Positions 8,648 to 17,571 of a stretch of 64,000 nt of DNA are shown one piece after another. The translations under genes were made by a program, and so were the position numbers. This DNA is from Pseudonocardia autotrophica. GTDB lineage: Bacteria > Actinomycetota > Actinomycetes > Mycobacteriales > Pseudonocardiaceae. A model generated the notes under the pieces. The model worked only from the letters and a program-made list of their open reading frames with translations, was not told the origin of the DNA and searched no databases. The stretch covers positions 1,860,001-1,924,000 of the forward strand of contig NZ_AP018920.1 in NCBI RefSeq assembly GCF_003945385.1, written 5' to 3'. Position 1 is the stretch's first letter, and each line of letters begins with the position of its first letter.

Positions 8648-8905
8648 GAAGCCTCCTCGATGTGCCGGCCCGCGCACCGTCGACGGGAGGGCGCCGGCAC
8701 GACCCGGGGGTCCGGGCGGGGCGCGGGAGGCCCGCGGAGCGGGCGGTCACCGGGAGCGCGGGCGACGATGCCTGCACGGTGCAGGGTAGTACGCACGGCC
8801 GGCCGGAAAGCGTGCGGTGCCTCACCCGGACAGCCGGTCACCGGCCCCGATCGGGCTACCGTACGAGATCGGTGCGACGGACGGTCGTCGGACAGCGGAG
8901 CGGAG

Positions 8906-9232
8906 GTGTCGGGGCCGGTGACAGGAGTGGCCTGGGCGGCACTGGCGGGGTTGGTCCTCGCCGGGGTGCTGCTGGTCCTCACGCACCGGCGGATCGAGCA
9001 CCTGGAGCGGGCCGACACCGCACGCAAGTGGGATCTGCTCGCGCTGCGCGCCGAGCTGGGTGCGCTGCGCGGCGAGCTGCGCTCGGGACAGCCGCGTCCG
9101 CGGGACGGGGCCGCGCCTGCTCCCCGGCGCGCGACCCGTGCCGACCCGCCGGCCCAGCCGACCACGGGCCCGACGGCCTGGCGCCGGTCGCACCGCCGCA
9201 CCGCACGCCGGTCGCGTCGCCAGACCTACTGA
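8906..9232 (+). CDS. Small membrane protein with basic tail
   Basis: A 108-residue protein of unknown function. After a short start (GTG 8906, or GTG 8918 which sits 11 bases after a GGAGG) there is one hydrophobic helix (residues ~7-26, VAWAALAGLVLAGVLLVL), then a charged helical segment with heptad-like leucines (RIEHLERADTARKWDLLALRAELGALRGEL), and a C-terminus rich in proline and arginine. This layout suggests an inner-membrane anchored protein with a short coiled coil. It is convergent with the second lctP. The region from 8648 to 8905 shows no other convincing gene. Confidence 0.5.
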   Translation: MSGPVTGVAWAALAGLVLAGVLLVLTHRRIEHLERADTARKWDLLALRAELGALRGELRSGQPRPRDGAAPAPRRATRADPPAQPTTGPTAWRRSHRRTARRSRRQTY

Positions 9233-9243
9233 CCGGCGCGCGG

Positions 9244-10929
9244 TCACGGCAGCATCCAGCCCAGCACCGGCGTCGCCTGCAGCGCGATGATCGCGGACAG
9301 CACGACCAGCATGCCGAGGCTCCACCCGATCACCCGGCGCAGCAGCACGCCCTCCTGCCCCTCCAGCTTCACCGCGACGCAGGCGATCGTCAGGTTCTGC
9401 GGGGACAGCATCTTGCCCAGCACACCGCCGGACGAGTTCGCCGCGGCCAGCAGGTCCGGCGGGAGCCCGGCACTGTTCGCCGCCGTCACCTGCAGCGACC
9501 CGAACAGTGCGTTCGCCGAGGTGTCCGAACCGGTGACGGCCACCGCGAACCAGCCCAGCACCGGCGACAGGAACGCCAGCGCGCCGCCCGCCCCGGCGAT
9601 CAGCAGCCCGATCGCGGTGGTCTGCGCCGACGCGTTCATCACGTAGGCCAGCGCGAGCACCGACGTGACGGTGACGATCGCCCACCGCAGGTCGTGCACC
9701 GTCTCGCCCCAGATCCGCAGCGCCCGGCGGGCGGACACCCCGAGCAGCGCGGCGATGATCACCGCGGCGACCACCATCAGCGTTCCGGCGGTGGACACCC
9801 AGGTCAGCGTGTACGCCGTGCTGCTGTGCGGCTCCCCCTGCGGATCGAGCACCGCCATCCCCGGCCAGTCGAAGGCCAGCTTCAGCGAGTCCAACACACC
9901 CTTGAGCCCGGGGATCTGGGCGAGCGCGAACACCGCGACGATCACCACGTAGGGCAGGTAGGCGAGCCGGATGTCGCGCGGCGTGTCCGCCGGCTCCCCG
10001 TCGTCGGGGCCGGCCGTCCCGGCGCCGACCCGGGCGGGCCGGCGGGCCGCCCACGCCGCGCCCGGCCGCAGCCGGGCCAGTCCGACGATCGCCAGCGCAC
10101 CGGCCAGCGAGGCGACGATGTCGGTCAGCTCCACCGACACGAAGTTCGAGGTGAGGAACTGGCCGAGCGCGAAGACCACGCCACCGGCGAGGGCCGGCTG
10201 CCAGGCCTCCCGGATCCCGCGGACGCCGTCCACGATGAACACCAGCACCAGCGGCACGAACAGGGCCAGCAGCGGCGTCTGGCGTCCGACCACCGACGAC
10301 ACCTGGTCCAGCGGGAGCCCGGAGACCCGGGCCAGCGTGATGACCGGGACACCCATCGCGCCGAACGCGACCGGTGCGGTGTTCGCGACCAGCGCGATCA
10401 CCGCGGCCTTCAGCTTGTCGAAGCCGAGCGCGATCAGCATCACCGCGGTGATCGCGACCGGGGCGCCGAACCCGGCGAGCGCCTCCAGCAGCCCGCCGAA
10501 GCAGAACGCCACCAGGATCGCCTGGGTGCGGGTGTCCGACGACAGCGCGCCGAAGCTGCGCCGCAGCACGTCGAAGTGCCCGGTGGAGACGGTCATGTTG
10601 TAGACCCAGAGCGCGTTCACCACGATCCAGAGGATCGGGAACAGCCCGAAGAACGCGCCGTGCGACGCGGCCAGCAGTGCCTGCCCGGCCGGCATCGCGA
10701 ACCCCGCGACGGCGACGACGAGCGCCACCGCCAGGCCGGACAGCGCCGCCCACTGGGCCTTGAGCCGGAACACGCCCAGCAGCACGAAGACGGTGGCGAG
10801 CGGGAGCATCGACACCATGGCCGAGGTGACCAGGGAGCCGCCGACGGCCTCCGGATCCTGCTGGTAGGGGCCCTGGGCGAGGGCCGTGAGGGTGTCCGAC
10901 GAGAGGGGCGGCGCTGACCATTTCGTCAT
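9244..10929 (-). CDS. lctP: L-lactate/glycolate permease (LctP family), copy 2
   Basis: A second LctP-family carrier of 561 residues, clearly diverged from the one at 6518-8284. It keeps the family marks AFCFGGLLEALAGFGAPVAI, NTAPVAFGAMGVPVITLA, GSDTSANALFGSLQVTAA and the closing GGVLGKMLSPQNLTIA. Around a dozen transmembrane helices are evident. A cytoplasmic loop near residues 310-340 carries a short variable insert (PARVGAGTAGPDDGEPADTP). The ATG at 10929 has only a weak ribosome site. It is transcribed in the same direction as glcDEF and lies 118 bases after glcF, separated by a hairpin. Confidence 0.93.
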   Translation of the reverse strand: MTKWSAPPLSSDTLTALAQGPYQQDPEAVGGSLVTSAMVSMLPLATVFVLLGVFRLKAQWAALSGLAVALVVAVAGFAMPAGQALLAASHGAFFGLFPILWIVVNALWVYNMTVSTGHFDVLRRSFGALSSDTRTQAILVAFCFGGLLEALAGFGAPVAITAVMLIALGFDKLKAAVIALVANTAPVAFGAMGVPVITLARVSGLPLDQVSSVVGRQTPLLALFVPLVLVFIVDGVRGIREAWQPALAGGVVFALGQFLTSNFVSVELTDIVASLAGALAIVGLARLRPGAAWAARRPARVGAGTAGPDDGEPADTPRDIRLAYLPYVVIVAVFALAQIPGLKGVLDSLKLAFDWPGMAVLDPQGEPHSSTAYTLTWVSTAGTLMVVAAVIIAALLGVSARRALRIWGETVHDLRWAIVTVTSVLALAYVMNASAQTTAIGLLIAGAGGALAFLSPVLGWFAVAVTGSDTSANALFGSLQVTAANSAGLPPDLLAAANSSGGVLGKMLSPQNLTIACVAVKLEGQEGVLLRRVIGWSLGMLVVLSAIIALQATPVLGWMLP

Positions 10930-11003
10930 GGAGCGGAGTCTGGCATCCGCATCGCGGAATTGCAGGATGGAACGTTGCTTGATAAGTCAGTGCGTCCGGG
11001 AAC

Positions 11004-11039
11004 CCGGGGGTGCGATGCCCGGATCGCTCACACCCCCGG
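11004..11039 (-). terminator. Candidate terminator hairpin after glcF
   Basis: CCGGGGGTG at 11004-11012 pairs exactly with CACCCCCGG at 11031-11039, with an inner CGAT/ATCG pair in the loop. It lies 8 bases past the glcF stop on the minus strand, between glcF and the promoter of the second lctP. It has no T-run. Confidence 0.5.
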
Positions 11040-11046
11040 CCGGGAC

Positions 11047-12471
11047 TCAGCGGCGGGGCAGTGCCACCCCGCGGATGCTGGCGTCGAGCAGCTGCACCGG
11101 ATGCAGCAGCGGGACGTCGGCGAACGCGGTGTCCCCGGAGGGACCGCTGCTGCCGGAGGAGCCGCTGCCCTCGGAGGATCCGGGCAGGTACTTGGCGATC
11201 TGCAGCAGGCAGCCCGGGTTCGCGGTGACGACGACGTCGGGCTTCGCGTCCCGGATCTTCCCGGCCTTGCGCTCACCGAGCTCGGCGGCCGCGTCCGGCA
11301 TGATCATGTTGTAGATCCCGGCGGAGCCGCAGCACAGCGACGCCTCGGCGATGTCGACCAGCTCCAGCTCCGGCACCGTCCGCAGCACCTCCCGCGGCTG
11401 GGAGCGCACGCCCTGGGCGTGCCCGAGATGGCACGCGTCGTGATAGGCGACCCGGCCGCGGACCGGGGTCCTCGGGGCACGCGGCCCGCCGTCGTCGGAC
11501 TCGGGGCGCGAGTACAGCTCGGCGAGCACCTCGTGCACGTCCCGGCAGCGCGCGGAGAACGCGGCGGCCCGGGCTGCCCACTCCGGGTCGTCGGCGAGCA
11601 GGTGGCCGTAGTCCTTCATCGACGAGCCACAGCCCGCGACGTTGGTGACGACCGCGTCGACGTCGAGCGTCTCGAACCGGGCGATCGTGCGCCGGGCCCT
11701 GGCCAGCGCCGACTCCTCGCGGCCGGCGTGCACCTCCAGTGCACCGCAACACTGCTGGTCACGCGGCACCAGCACGTCGCAGCCCTCGGCGGCGAGCACC
11801 CGCAGGGTGGCCTCGTTGACCCGGTGGAAGAACACGTCCTGCACGCAGCCGGTGAGCAGCGCGACCCGGGCCCGGCGGCGTCCGACGGCGGGGGTGTGCA
11901 CCGGCAGCGTGGCGAAGGCCTCGCGGACGGAGACCGGCGGCAGCAGCGACTCCATGGCGGCGAGCCGCCGCATCGTTCCGGCCGGCAGCCGGCCGGGCAA
12001 CGTCTCCGCCAGCTTCCGGATCGCCGGGACGGCGCGCAGCTTCTGGTAGAGCGCGCCGGGCAGCGCGGCCACCCGCAGCCGCCGCCGGTAGGGGAACAGC
12101 GCGAAGATCGCGTCCCGGAACAGCTTGTCCGCCCGGTTGCGGGGGACGTTGCGCTCGATCTGCGGGCGCACCGACTCCAGCAGCTTGTCGTACTGCACGC
12201 CGGACGGGCAGGCCGTCACGCAGGCCATGCAGCCCAGGCAGTTGTCCATGTGCTGGGTGAAGGGGCCGTCGAGCCCGATATCCCCCTTCTCGGCCAGGTC
12301 CATCAGCAGGATCCGGCCGCGCGGGGAGTCCATCTCCTCGCCCCACAGCACGTAGGTCGGGCAGGTCGGCAGGCAGAACCCGCAGTGCACGCAGTCGTCG
12401 AGCAGTTCCCGCTCCGGCGGGTGCACGCCGTCGAACGCGGACGGCTGGGCGGGGTCGTGGGTGCTCGTCAT
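11047..12471 (-). CDS. glcF: Glycolate oxidase iron-sulphur subunit
   Basis: This 474-residue electron-transfer subunit passes electrons from the flavin subunits of glycolate oxidase to the membrane chain. The N-terminus has two 4Fe-4S sets, CVHCGFCLPTCP and CLGCMACVTACPSG. The C-terminal half has two cysteine-rich CCG blocks, QQCCGALEVHAG and SLCCGSAGIYN, with nearby NVAGCGSSMKDYGHLL and AYHDACHLGHAQG. I start at the ATG of 12471; the frame remains open upstream over glcE but without homology. It follows glcE by seven bases in the order glcD-glcE-glcF. A serine/glycine-rich segment near the C-terminus is unusual but looks harmless. Confidence 0.95.
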   Translation of the reverse strand: MTSTHDPAQPSAFDGVHPPERELLDDCVHCGFCLPTCPTYVLWGEEMDSPRGRILLMDLAEKGDIGLDGPFTQHMDNCLGCMACVTACPSGVQYDKLLESVRPQIERNVPRNRADKLFRDAIFALFPYRRRLRVAALPGALYQKLRAVPAIRKLAETLPGRLPAGTMRRLAAMESLLPPVSVREAFATLPVHTPAVGRRRARVALLTGCVQDVFFHRVNEATLRVLAAEGCDVLVPRDQQCCGALEVHAGREESALARARRTIARFETLDVDAVVTNVAGCGSSMKDYGHLLADDPEWAARAAAFSARCRDVHEVLAELYSRPESDDGGPRAPRTPVRGRVAYHDACHLGHAQGVRSQPREVLRTVPELELVDIAEASLCCGSAGIYNMIMPDAAAELGERKAGKIRDAKPDVVVTANPGCLLQIAKYLPGSSEGSGSSGSSGPSGDTAFADVPLLHPVQLLDASIRGVALPRR

Positions 12472-12478
12472 GCGTGCC

Positions 12479-13708
12479 TCACATCCAGGGGTCGAAGCGA
12501 CCGGCGGCGAACCGGGCCTCGGGGTCGAGCTGGGTCTTGACGGCCTTGAGCAGGGCGAGTGCGGACGGTGCCGGGCCCCAGGCCGGGGCATCGAGTGCGT
12601 CCGGACGGTCCCGCAGCACCGAGGTGCCGCCGGCCGCGGCCACCGCCTCGTGCACCTCGGCGACCGCCGCGCCGGGCACGGTCACCGTGGCGACGCCGGT
12701 GGCCAGGCCCGCGGTGACGGCGGTGGCGGGCAGACCGGCGAGCAGCGGGGCGAGCCGGGCGGGCGCGCAGCCGATCCGGACGACGGCGCCGGCCGCCGGA
12801 TCGGCGGCACCGCTCCCGGCCGGATCGGCGATGCCCGCCCCGGCCACGGCGGTCGCCGAGGTGCCGGCCGGGCCGGCGGCGACGGTGACCTGCGCCGGGT
12901 CCGGCTGTCCCGGCGTGCCCCCGGTCAGCGCGGCGTGCCGGGCCCATCCCTCCGGTCCGATCTCGCGGGCGCCGTCGCCGAGCAGCTCCAGCAGCCGTCC
13001 GGTGCGCACCGGCAGGGTGTCGACCCCGCCCTCCAGCCGGACCAGCAGCGTCCCCGGGTCACCGGACACCCACTCGGCCGCGATCGGCTCCAGCGGGCTC
13101 GCCATCAGCCGCTGCACGTGCCCGGCGGCGGCGTCCACCGGTCCGTCGATCGCGATGCAGGCGGTCGCCTTCGGCGCCGGGTGCAACCGCAGAACCACCT
13201 CGACCAGCGGGCCGAACGTGCCGTACGACCCGTGCATCAGCTTGGCCATGTCGTAGCCGGCCACGTTCTTGATCACGTGTCCGCCGCTGCGGACCATCGT
13301 GCCGTCGGCGAGCACCGTCGTCGTGCCGATCACGAGATCCCGCATGCCGCCGTAGACCAGCGCGGACGGTCCCGCGTCGGCGGTCGCGACGAGCCCGCCG
13401 ACGGTCGCGCCGCGGTCGATCCGGGCGGCGTCCAGGGCCAGCCGCTGGCCGTGCTCGGCCAGTTGTTCCTGCAGCTCACGGACCGGTGTCCCGGCGTGCA
13501 CCGAGACCGTCATGTCGCCGGGATTGTGGGTGATCACCCCGGACAGCCCGGACAGGTCGATCGTGGCGTCGGGCTCGGCGGGCCGCCCGGCCCAGCGGCG
13601 GGCGGTGCCCGCTCCGGAGATCGCGAGCCGGCCCGGGGTGTCCAGGACGGCGTCGCGGACCTCCTTCGCCGAGGCCGGGCGCAGCGTGGTGGGTGCAGCG
13701 CGGGTCAT
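12479..13708 (-). CDS. glcE: Glycolate oxidase FAD-binding subunit
   Basis: A 409-residue flavoprotein of the FAD_binding_4 family, the second flavin subunit of the GlcDEF complex. It is shorter than GlcD, as usual. Seen: RLAISGAGTARRW, the LSGVITHNPGDMTVSVHAGTPV segment, RGATVGGLVATADAGPSALVYGGMRDLVIGTTTVLADGT, and HVIKNVAGYDMAKLMHGSYGTFG. A region near residues 255-290 is rich in alanine, glycine and proline (AGPAGTSATAVAGAGIADPAG) and looks like an expanded linker. It begins 13 bases after the glcD stop. Confidence 0.93.
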   Translation of the reverse strand: MTRAAPTTLRPASAKEVRDAVLDTPGRLAISGAGTARRWAGRPAEPDATIDLSGLSGVITHNPGDMTVSVHAGTPVRELQEQLAEHGQRLALDAARIDRGATVGGLVATADAGPSALVYGGMRDLVIGTTTVLADGTMVRSGGHVIKNVAGYDMAKLMHGSYGTFGPLVEVVLRLHPAPKATACIAIDGPVDAAAGHVQRLMASPLEPIAAEWVSGDPGTLLVRLEGGVDTLPVRTGRLLELLGDGAREIGPEGWARHAALTGGTPGQPDPAQVTVAAGPAGTSATAVAGAGIADPAGSGAADPAAGAVVRIGCAPARLAPLLAGLPATAVTAGLATGVATVTVPGAAVAEVHEAVAAAGGTSVLRDRPDALDAPAWGPAPSALALLKAVKTQLDPEARFAAGRFDPWM

Positions 13709-13721
13709 GGTTCGGGCCCTT

Positions 13722-15191
13722 CTAGAGACGCTCGATCAGGCCGGCTTCCTCCAGGGGATGCGGCCGGTACCGGCCCGGCTTCTCGCCGCAGAGCCGTGGG
13801 GTGGGCAGCAGCTTGCCGGGATTGCAGATGTGGTCCGGGTCGAACCCGGCCCGGACGCGGTCCATCACGGCCAGGTCGTCCTCGCCGAACATGGCGGGCA
13901 TCGAGCAGGCCTTGTCGGTGCCGATGCCGTGCTCACCGGACAGTGAGCCGCCCATCTCGACGCACAGCTCGGCGATCTGCGAGGACAGGTGCTCGGCCCG
14001 CTCGGTCTGGCCCTCGGCGGCGGAGAACAGCACCAGCGGGTGCAGGTTGCCGTCCCCGGCGTGGAAGACGTTCGCGACCCGCAGTCCCGCGGCGACGCCC
14101 ATCTCCTCGATCCGTTCCAGGACCTCGGCGAGCCGGGTCCGGGGGACGACGCCGTCCTGCACGATGTAGTCCGGCGAGATCCGGCCGACCGCGGCGAACG
14201 CCGCCTTGCGGCCGCGCCAGATGTTCGCCCGCTCCTCGGGCGAGCCCGCGACATGCAGCCGGGTGCAGCCGTGCCGGTCGCAGATCTCCTTGACCTGCGC
14301 GAACTGCTCCTCGCACTCCTCGACGGTGCCGTCGAGCTCGACGACCAGCGCGGCCGGGGTGTCCAGCGAGTAGCCGGCTCCGGTGGCGCCCTCGGCGGCC
14401 TCGATCGCCAGTGCGTCCATCATCTCCACCGCGGCCGGGACGATCCCGGCGGCGACGATGTCGGACACCACCTGCCCGCCCGCGGCGACCGACGGGAAGT
14501 CGGCCAGCAGCGTGCGCATGACCTCCGGGGTGCGCAGCAGCCGCACGGTCACGGCGGTGACGATGCCGAGGGTCCCCTCCGAGCCGAGGAACACTCCGCG
14601 CAGGTCGGGGCCCTGTTGCTCGGCGGAGTCGCCGCCCAGGGTGACCTGCGAGCCGTCCGGGAGCACGACCTCGATCGACAGCACGTGGTTGGTGGTGAAG
14701 CCGTACTTCAGGCAGTGCGCGCCGCCGGAGTTCTCCGCGACGTTGCCGCCGATCGTGCAGACCTGCTGCGACGACGGGTCGGGCGCGTAGTAGAGGCCGT
14801 ACGGCGCGGCCGCCGCGGTGATCTCGGAGTTGGTGACGCCCGGCTCCAGCACGGCGCGCCGGTTGTCCGGATCGACCTCGAGCACCCGGTTGAGCCGGTT
14901 CAGCCCGATGACGACGCCGCGGGCCACCGGCAGCGCGCCGCCGGAGAGCCCGGTCCCGGCGCCGCGCGCGACGAACGGGATGCGGTGCCGCGCGCAGATC
15001 CGGACGCATCCGGCGACGTCGTCGGCGGTGCGGGGGAGCAGCACCAGCTCCGGGACGACCCGGCTGCTGGTCAGTCCGTCGCACTCGTAGGTGCGGGTAC
15101 GGATCGGGTCGTCGATCACGTCGGCGGCGCCGAGCAGTGTCACGAACTCGCTGCGGATGCGCGGGTCCAGAGACGTCTCTGAAGCGGTCAC
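13722..15191 (-). CDS. glcD: Glycolate oxidase FAD-linked catalytic subunit (or D-lactate dehydrogenase)
   Basis: This 489-residue subunit oxidises glycolate to glyoxylate, or D-lactate to pyruvate in close relatives. Marks are IPFVARGAGTGLSGGALP, PDPSSQQVCTIGGNVAENSGGAHCLKYGFT in the FAD domain, VFHAGDGNLHPLVLF, and GGSLSGEHGIGTDK near the end. I place the start at GTG 15191, four bases after GGAGGGAG; the open frame upstream is not conserved. It heads the glcDEF operon and is divergent from malate synthase G, which consumes glyoxylate, so glycolate is the more likely substrate. The 160-base gap to glcB holds a possible operator at 15300-15320. Confidence 0.93.
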   Translation of the reverse strand: MTASETSLDPRIRSEFVTLLGAADVIDDPIRTRTYECDGLTSSRVVPELVLLPRTADDVAGCVRICARHRIPFVARGAGTGLSGGALPVARGVVIGLNRLNRVLEVDPDNRRAVLEPGVTNSEITAAAAPYGLYYAPDPSSQQVCTIGGNVAENSGGAHCLKYGFTTNHVLSIEVVLPDGSQVTLGGDSAEQQGPDLRGVFLGSEGTLGIVTAVTVRLLRTPEVMRTLLADFPSVAAGGQVVSDIVAAGIVPAAVEMMDALAIEAAEGATGAGYSLDTPAALVVELDGTVEECEEQFAQVKEICDRHGCTRLHVAGSPEERANIWRGRKAAFAAVGRISPDYIVQDGVVPRTRLAEVLERIEEMGVAAGLRVANVFHAGDGNLHPLVLFSAAEGQTERAEHLSSQIAELCVEMGGSLSGEHGIGTDKACSMPAMFGEDDLAVMDRVRAGFDPDHICNPGKLLPTPRLCGEKPGRYRPHPLEEAGLIERL

Positions 15192-15299
15192 TGTGCTCCC
15201 TCCGGCTGCGTGCCGAGCGTGGTCGGGCTCACGCGAGGGTACGTCGGTCGGAGACGCACCGCGTGCCGCGTCACTTTCATGATGCGGAAAAGATAGTCC

Positions 15300-15320
15300 A
15301 CTGGTAGAAATGCAGCCAGT
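15300..15320. promoter_or_regulatory. Possible operator between glcD and glcB
   Basis: ACTGG at 15300-15304 and CCAGT at 15316-15320 form an inverted repeat with an 11-base spacer, in an unusually AT-rich stretch (15266-15315) of the divergent glcD/glcB promoter region. The left half, ACTGGTAG, is the same as the left half of the first operator in the nag promoter. The arms are short, so confidence is low. Confidence 0.35.
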
Positions 15321-15350
15321 CCCAGGCACATGTAGAGAGGGTGGTCACAG

Positions 15351-17498
15351 ATGGCCGACAGCTCCGGGCTGCAGGTCGATCCGCACCTGCGCGCGTTCGT
15401 CGAGGACGAGCTCCTGTCCGAGGTGGGTCTCACCGCCGAGTCGTTCTGGTCGACCCTGGCGCGGCTGCAGGAGCGCTTCGCGCCCAAGATCGCCGACGCG
15501 CTCGCCCGCCGGGACGACCTCCAGTCCCGCATCGACACCTGGCACCGGGAGAACGGTGCCGGCACGGTCGAGGACTACGAGGCGTTCCTGACCGAGCTGG
15601 GCTACCTGCTCCCGGACGCCTCGCCCGCGATCAGCGTGGACCGGGTCGACCCGGAGATCGCCGAGATCCCCGGCCCGCAGCTGGTCGTCCCGTCGACCGT
15701 GCCGCGCTACGCGCTGAACGCCGCGAACGCCCGCTGGGGCTCGCTGTTCGACGCCTTCTACGGCACCGACGCGCTCCCACAGCAGGGTGAGCTCGCCGCC
15801 GGGTACGACGAGCAGCGCGGCGCCCAGGTCATCGCCGCCGCCGACGAGCTGCTCGACGAGCTGTTCCCGCTGGCCCGTGGCAGCCACGCCGGGGTGAGCG
15901 CCTACCGCGCCGCCCCCGACGGGCTGGTCGCCGACACCGCGGACGGGCCGGTCGTGCTCGCCGATCCCGCGCAGTTCGCCGGGTACCGGGCCACCGACGC
16001 CGACGGTCGCGGCGCCGTGCTGCTCGCCCGCAACGGCCTGCACCTGGAGCTGAGCATCGACCCGACGGCCCGGGTCGGGCGCCAGCACCACGCCGGCGTC
16101 GCCGACGTCGTGCTGGAGTCGGCCGTCACCACCATCGTCGATCTCGAGGACTCGGTCGCGACCGTCGACGGCGAGGACAAGTCGGCCGCGTACCGCACCT
16201 GGCTGGGTCTGCTCACCGGCGACCTGGTCGCCGAGTTCGACAAGGGCGGCCGGACCGTCACCCGGCGGGTCAACCCGGACCGCGAGTACACCGCGCCGGA
16301 CGGCTCGGCGCTGACCCTGCCCGGCCGCTCGCTGATGCTGGTCCGCAACTGCGGCCACCACATGACCACCAGCGCGGTGCTGACCGCGCAGGGCGACGAG
16401 ATCGCCGAGGGTGTGCTGGACGCGCTCGTCTCCGCCGTCGCCGGGCTCTACGACCTGCAGCACAAGGGCCCGCACACCAACTCGCGGGCGGGCAGCGTCT
16501 ACATCGTCAAGCCCAAGCAGCACGGTCCCGAGGAGGTCGCGCTGACCGTCGAGCTGTTCGCGGCGGTGGAGGAGGCGCTCGGGCTGAGCCCGAACACTCT
16601 CAAGATCGGCATCATGGACGAGGAGAAGCGGACCACCGTGAACCTCGGTGCCTGCATCGCCGAGGCGCGCGAGCGGGTCATCTTCGTCAACACCGGGTTC
16701 CTGGACCGGACCGGTGACGAGATCCACACCTGCTTCCAGGCCGGCCCGGTGCTGCCCAAGGGCGACATGAAGTCGACCACCTGGCTGCAGACCTACGAGG
16801 ACCGCAACGTCGACGTCGCACTCGCCGCCGGGTTCTCGCACCGCGCCCAGGTCGGCAAGGGCATGTGGGCCAAGCCGGCCGCGATGGCCGAGATGATCGA
16901 GCAGAAGATCGGTCACCCGAAGGCCGGCGCGAACTGCGCCTGGGTGCCCTCGCCGACCGCCGCCACCCTGCACGCGCTGCACTACCTGCGGGTCGACGTG
17001 CACGAGGTGCAGTCCGGGATCACCGCGCGCCCGGTCGCACCGCGGCGGAAGCTGCTGGAGCTGCCGCTGGCCGACCCGGCGTCGCTGTCGGCCGACGCAG
17101 TCGCCCACGAGCTGGAGACGAACGCGCAGTCGATCCTCGGCTACGTCGTGCGCTGGGTGGGAATGGGCATCGGCTGTTCGACCGTTCCGGACCTGGCGGG
17201 CGTCGGGCTGATGGAGGACCGCGCCACGCTGCGGATCTCGGCCCAGCTGGTCGCCAACTGGTTGGCACACGGCATAGTGGACGAGAAGACCGTGCGGGAG
17301 ACGTTCGCCCGGATGGCCGCGGTCGTCGACGAGCAGAACGCCGGCGAGCCGGGCTACCCCCCGATGGCCGAGGACCCGGCCGGCAGCGAGTCCTTCCAGG
17401 CCGCGCTGGAGCTGGTGCTCACCGGCGCGACCGAGCCGAACGGCTACACCGAGCGCACGCTGACCCGCTGGCGGCAGCGGGCCAAGAGCAACGCCTGA
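15351..17498 (+). CDS. glcB: Malate synthase G
   Basis: This 715-residue enzyme condenses glyoxylate with acetyl-CoA to give malate. The length fits the monomeric G form (about 720). Seen in order: the N-terminal helical clasp, TTIVDLEDSVATVDGEDK (active-site acidic residues), LMLVRNCGHHMTT, GPHTNSRAGSVYIVKPK, IGIMDEEKRTTVNLGACI, FLDRTGDEIHTCFQAGPV, and GKGMWAKPAAMAEMI, with ANCAWVPSPTAATLHALHY towards the end. The ATG has a GAGAGGG site upstream. It is divergent from glcDEF and completes a glycolate-to-malate route. A strong hairpin follows at 17513. Confidence 0.97.
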   Translation: MADSSGLQVDPHLRAFVEDELLSEVGLTAESFWSTLARLQERFAPKIADALARRDDLQSRIDTWHRENGAGTVEDYEAFLTELGYLLPDASPAISVDRVDPEIAEIPGPQLVVPSTVPRYALNAANARWGSLFDAFYGTDALPQQGELAAGYDEQRGAQVIAAADELLDELFPLARGSHAGVSAYRAAPDGLVADTADGPVVLADPAQFAGYRATDADGRGAVLLARNGLHLELSIDPTARVGRQHHAGVADVVLESAVTTIVDLEDSVATVDGEDKSAAYRTWLGLLTGDLVAEFDKGGRTVTRRVNPDREYTAPDGSALTLPGRSLMLVRNCGHHMTTSAVLTAQGDEIAEGVLDALVSAVAGLYDLQHKGPHTNSRAGSVYIVKPKQHGPEEVALTVELFAAVEEALGLSPNTLKIGIMDEEKRTTVNLGACIAEARERVIFVNTGFLDRTGDEIHTCFQAGPVLPKGDMKSTTWLQTYEDRNVDVALAAGFSHRAQVGKGMWAKPAAMAEMIEQKIGHPKAGANCAWVPSPTAATLHALHYLRVDVHEVQSGITARPVAPRRKLLELPLADPASLSADAVAHELETNAQSILGYVVRWVGMGIGCSTVPDLAGVGLMEDRATLRISAQLVANWLAHGIVDEKTVRETFARMAAVVDEQNAGEPGYPPMAEDPAGSESFQAALELVLTGATEPNGYTERTLTRWRQRAKSNA

Positions 17499-17512
17499 TC
17501 GTTCCGCGTCAT

Positions 17513-17551
17513 CGTCGGCGCCCCCGGACCCGAGGTCCGGGGGCGCCGACG
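17513..17551 (+). terminator. Strong terminator hairpin after glcB
   Basis: An 18-pair perfect stem, with arms 17513-17530 and 17534-17551 and a CGA loop, starts 14 bases after the glcB stop. The arms contain GGCGCCCCCGGACC and its complement. No T-run follows, consistent with other hairpins in this window. Confidence 0.8.
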
Positions 17552-17571
17552 CGTGTGAGGAGGAGAGTCCC

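Noticed and set aside
7411..10917. A very long plus-strand open frame (over 1100 codons) across lctP copy 1, the small genes and lctP copy 2
   Set aside because: Its translation is Arg/Gly/Asp-rich low-complexity sequence with no domain, and it is antisense or out of frame to two clear permeases. GC-rich DNA gives such stop-free frames by codon bias.
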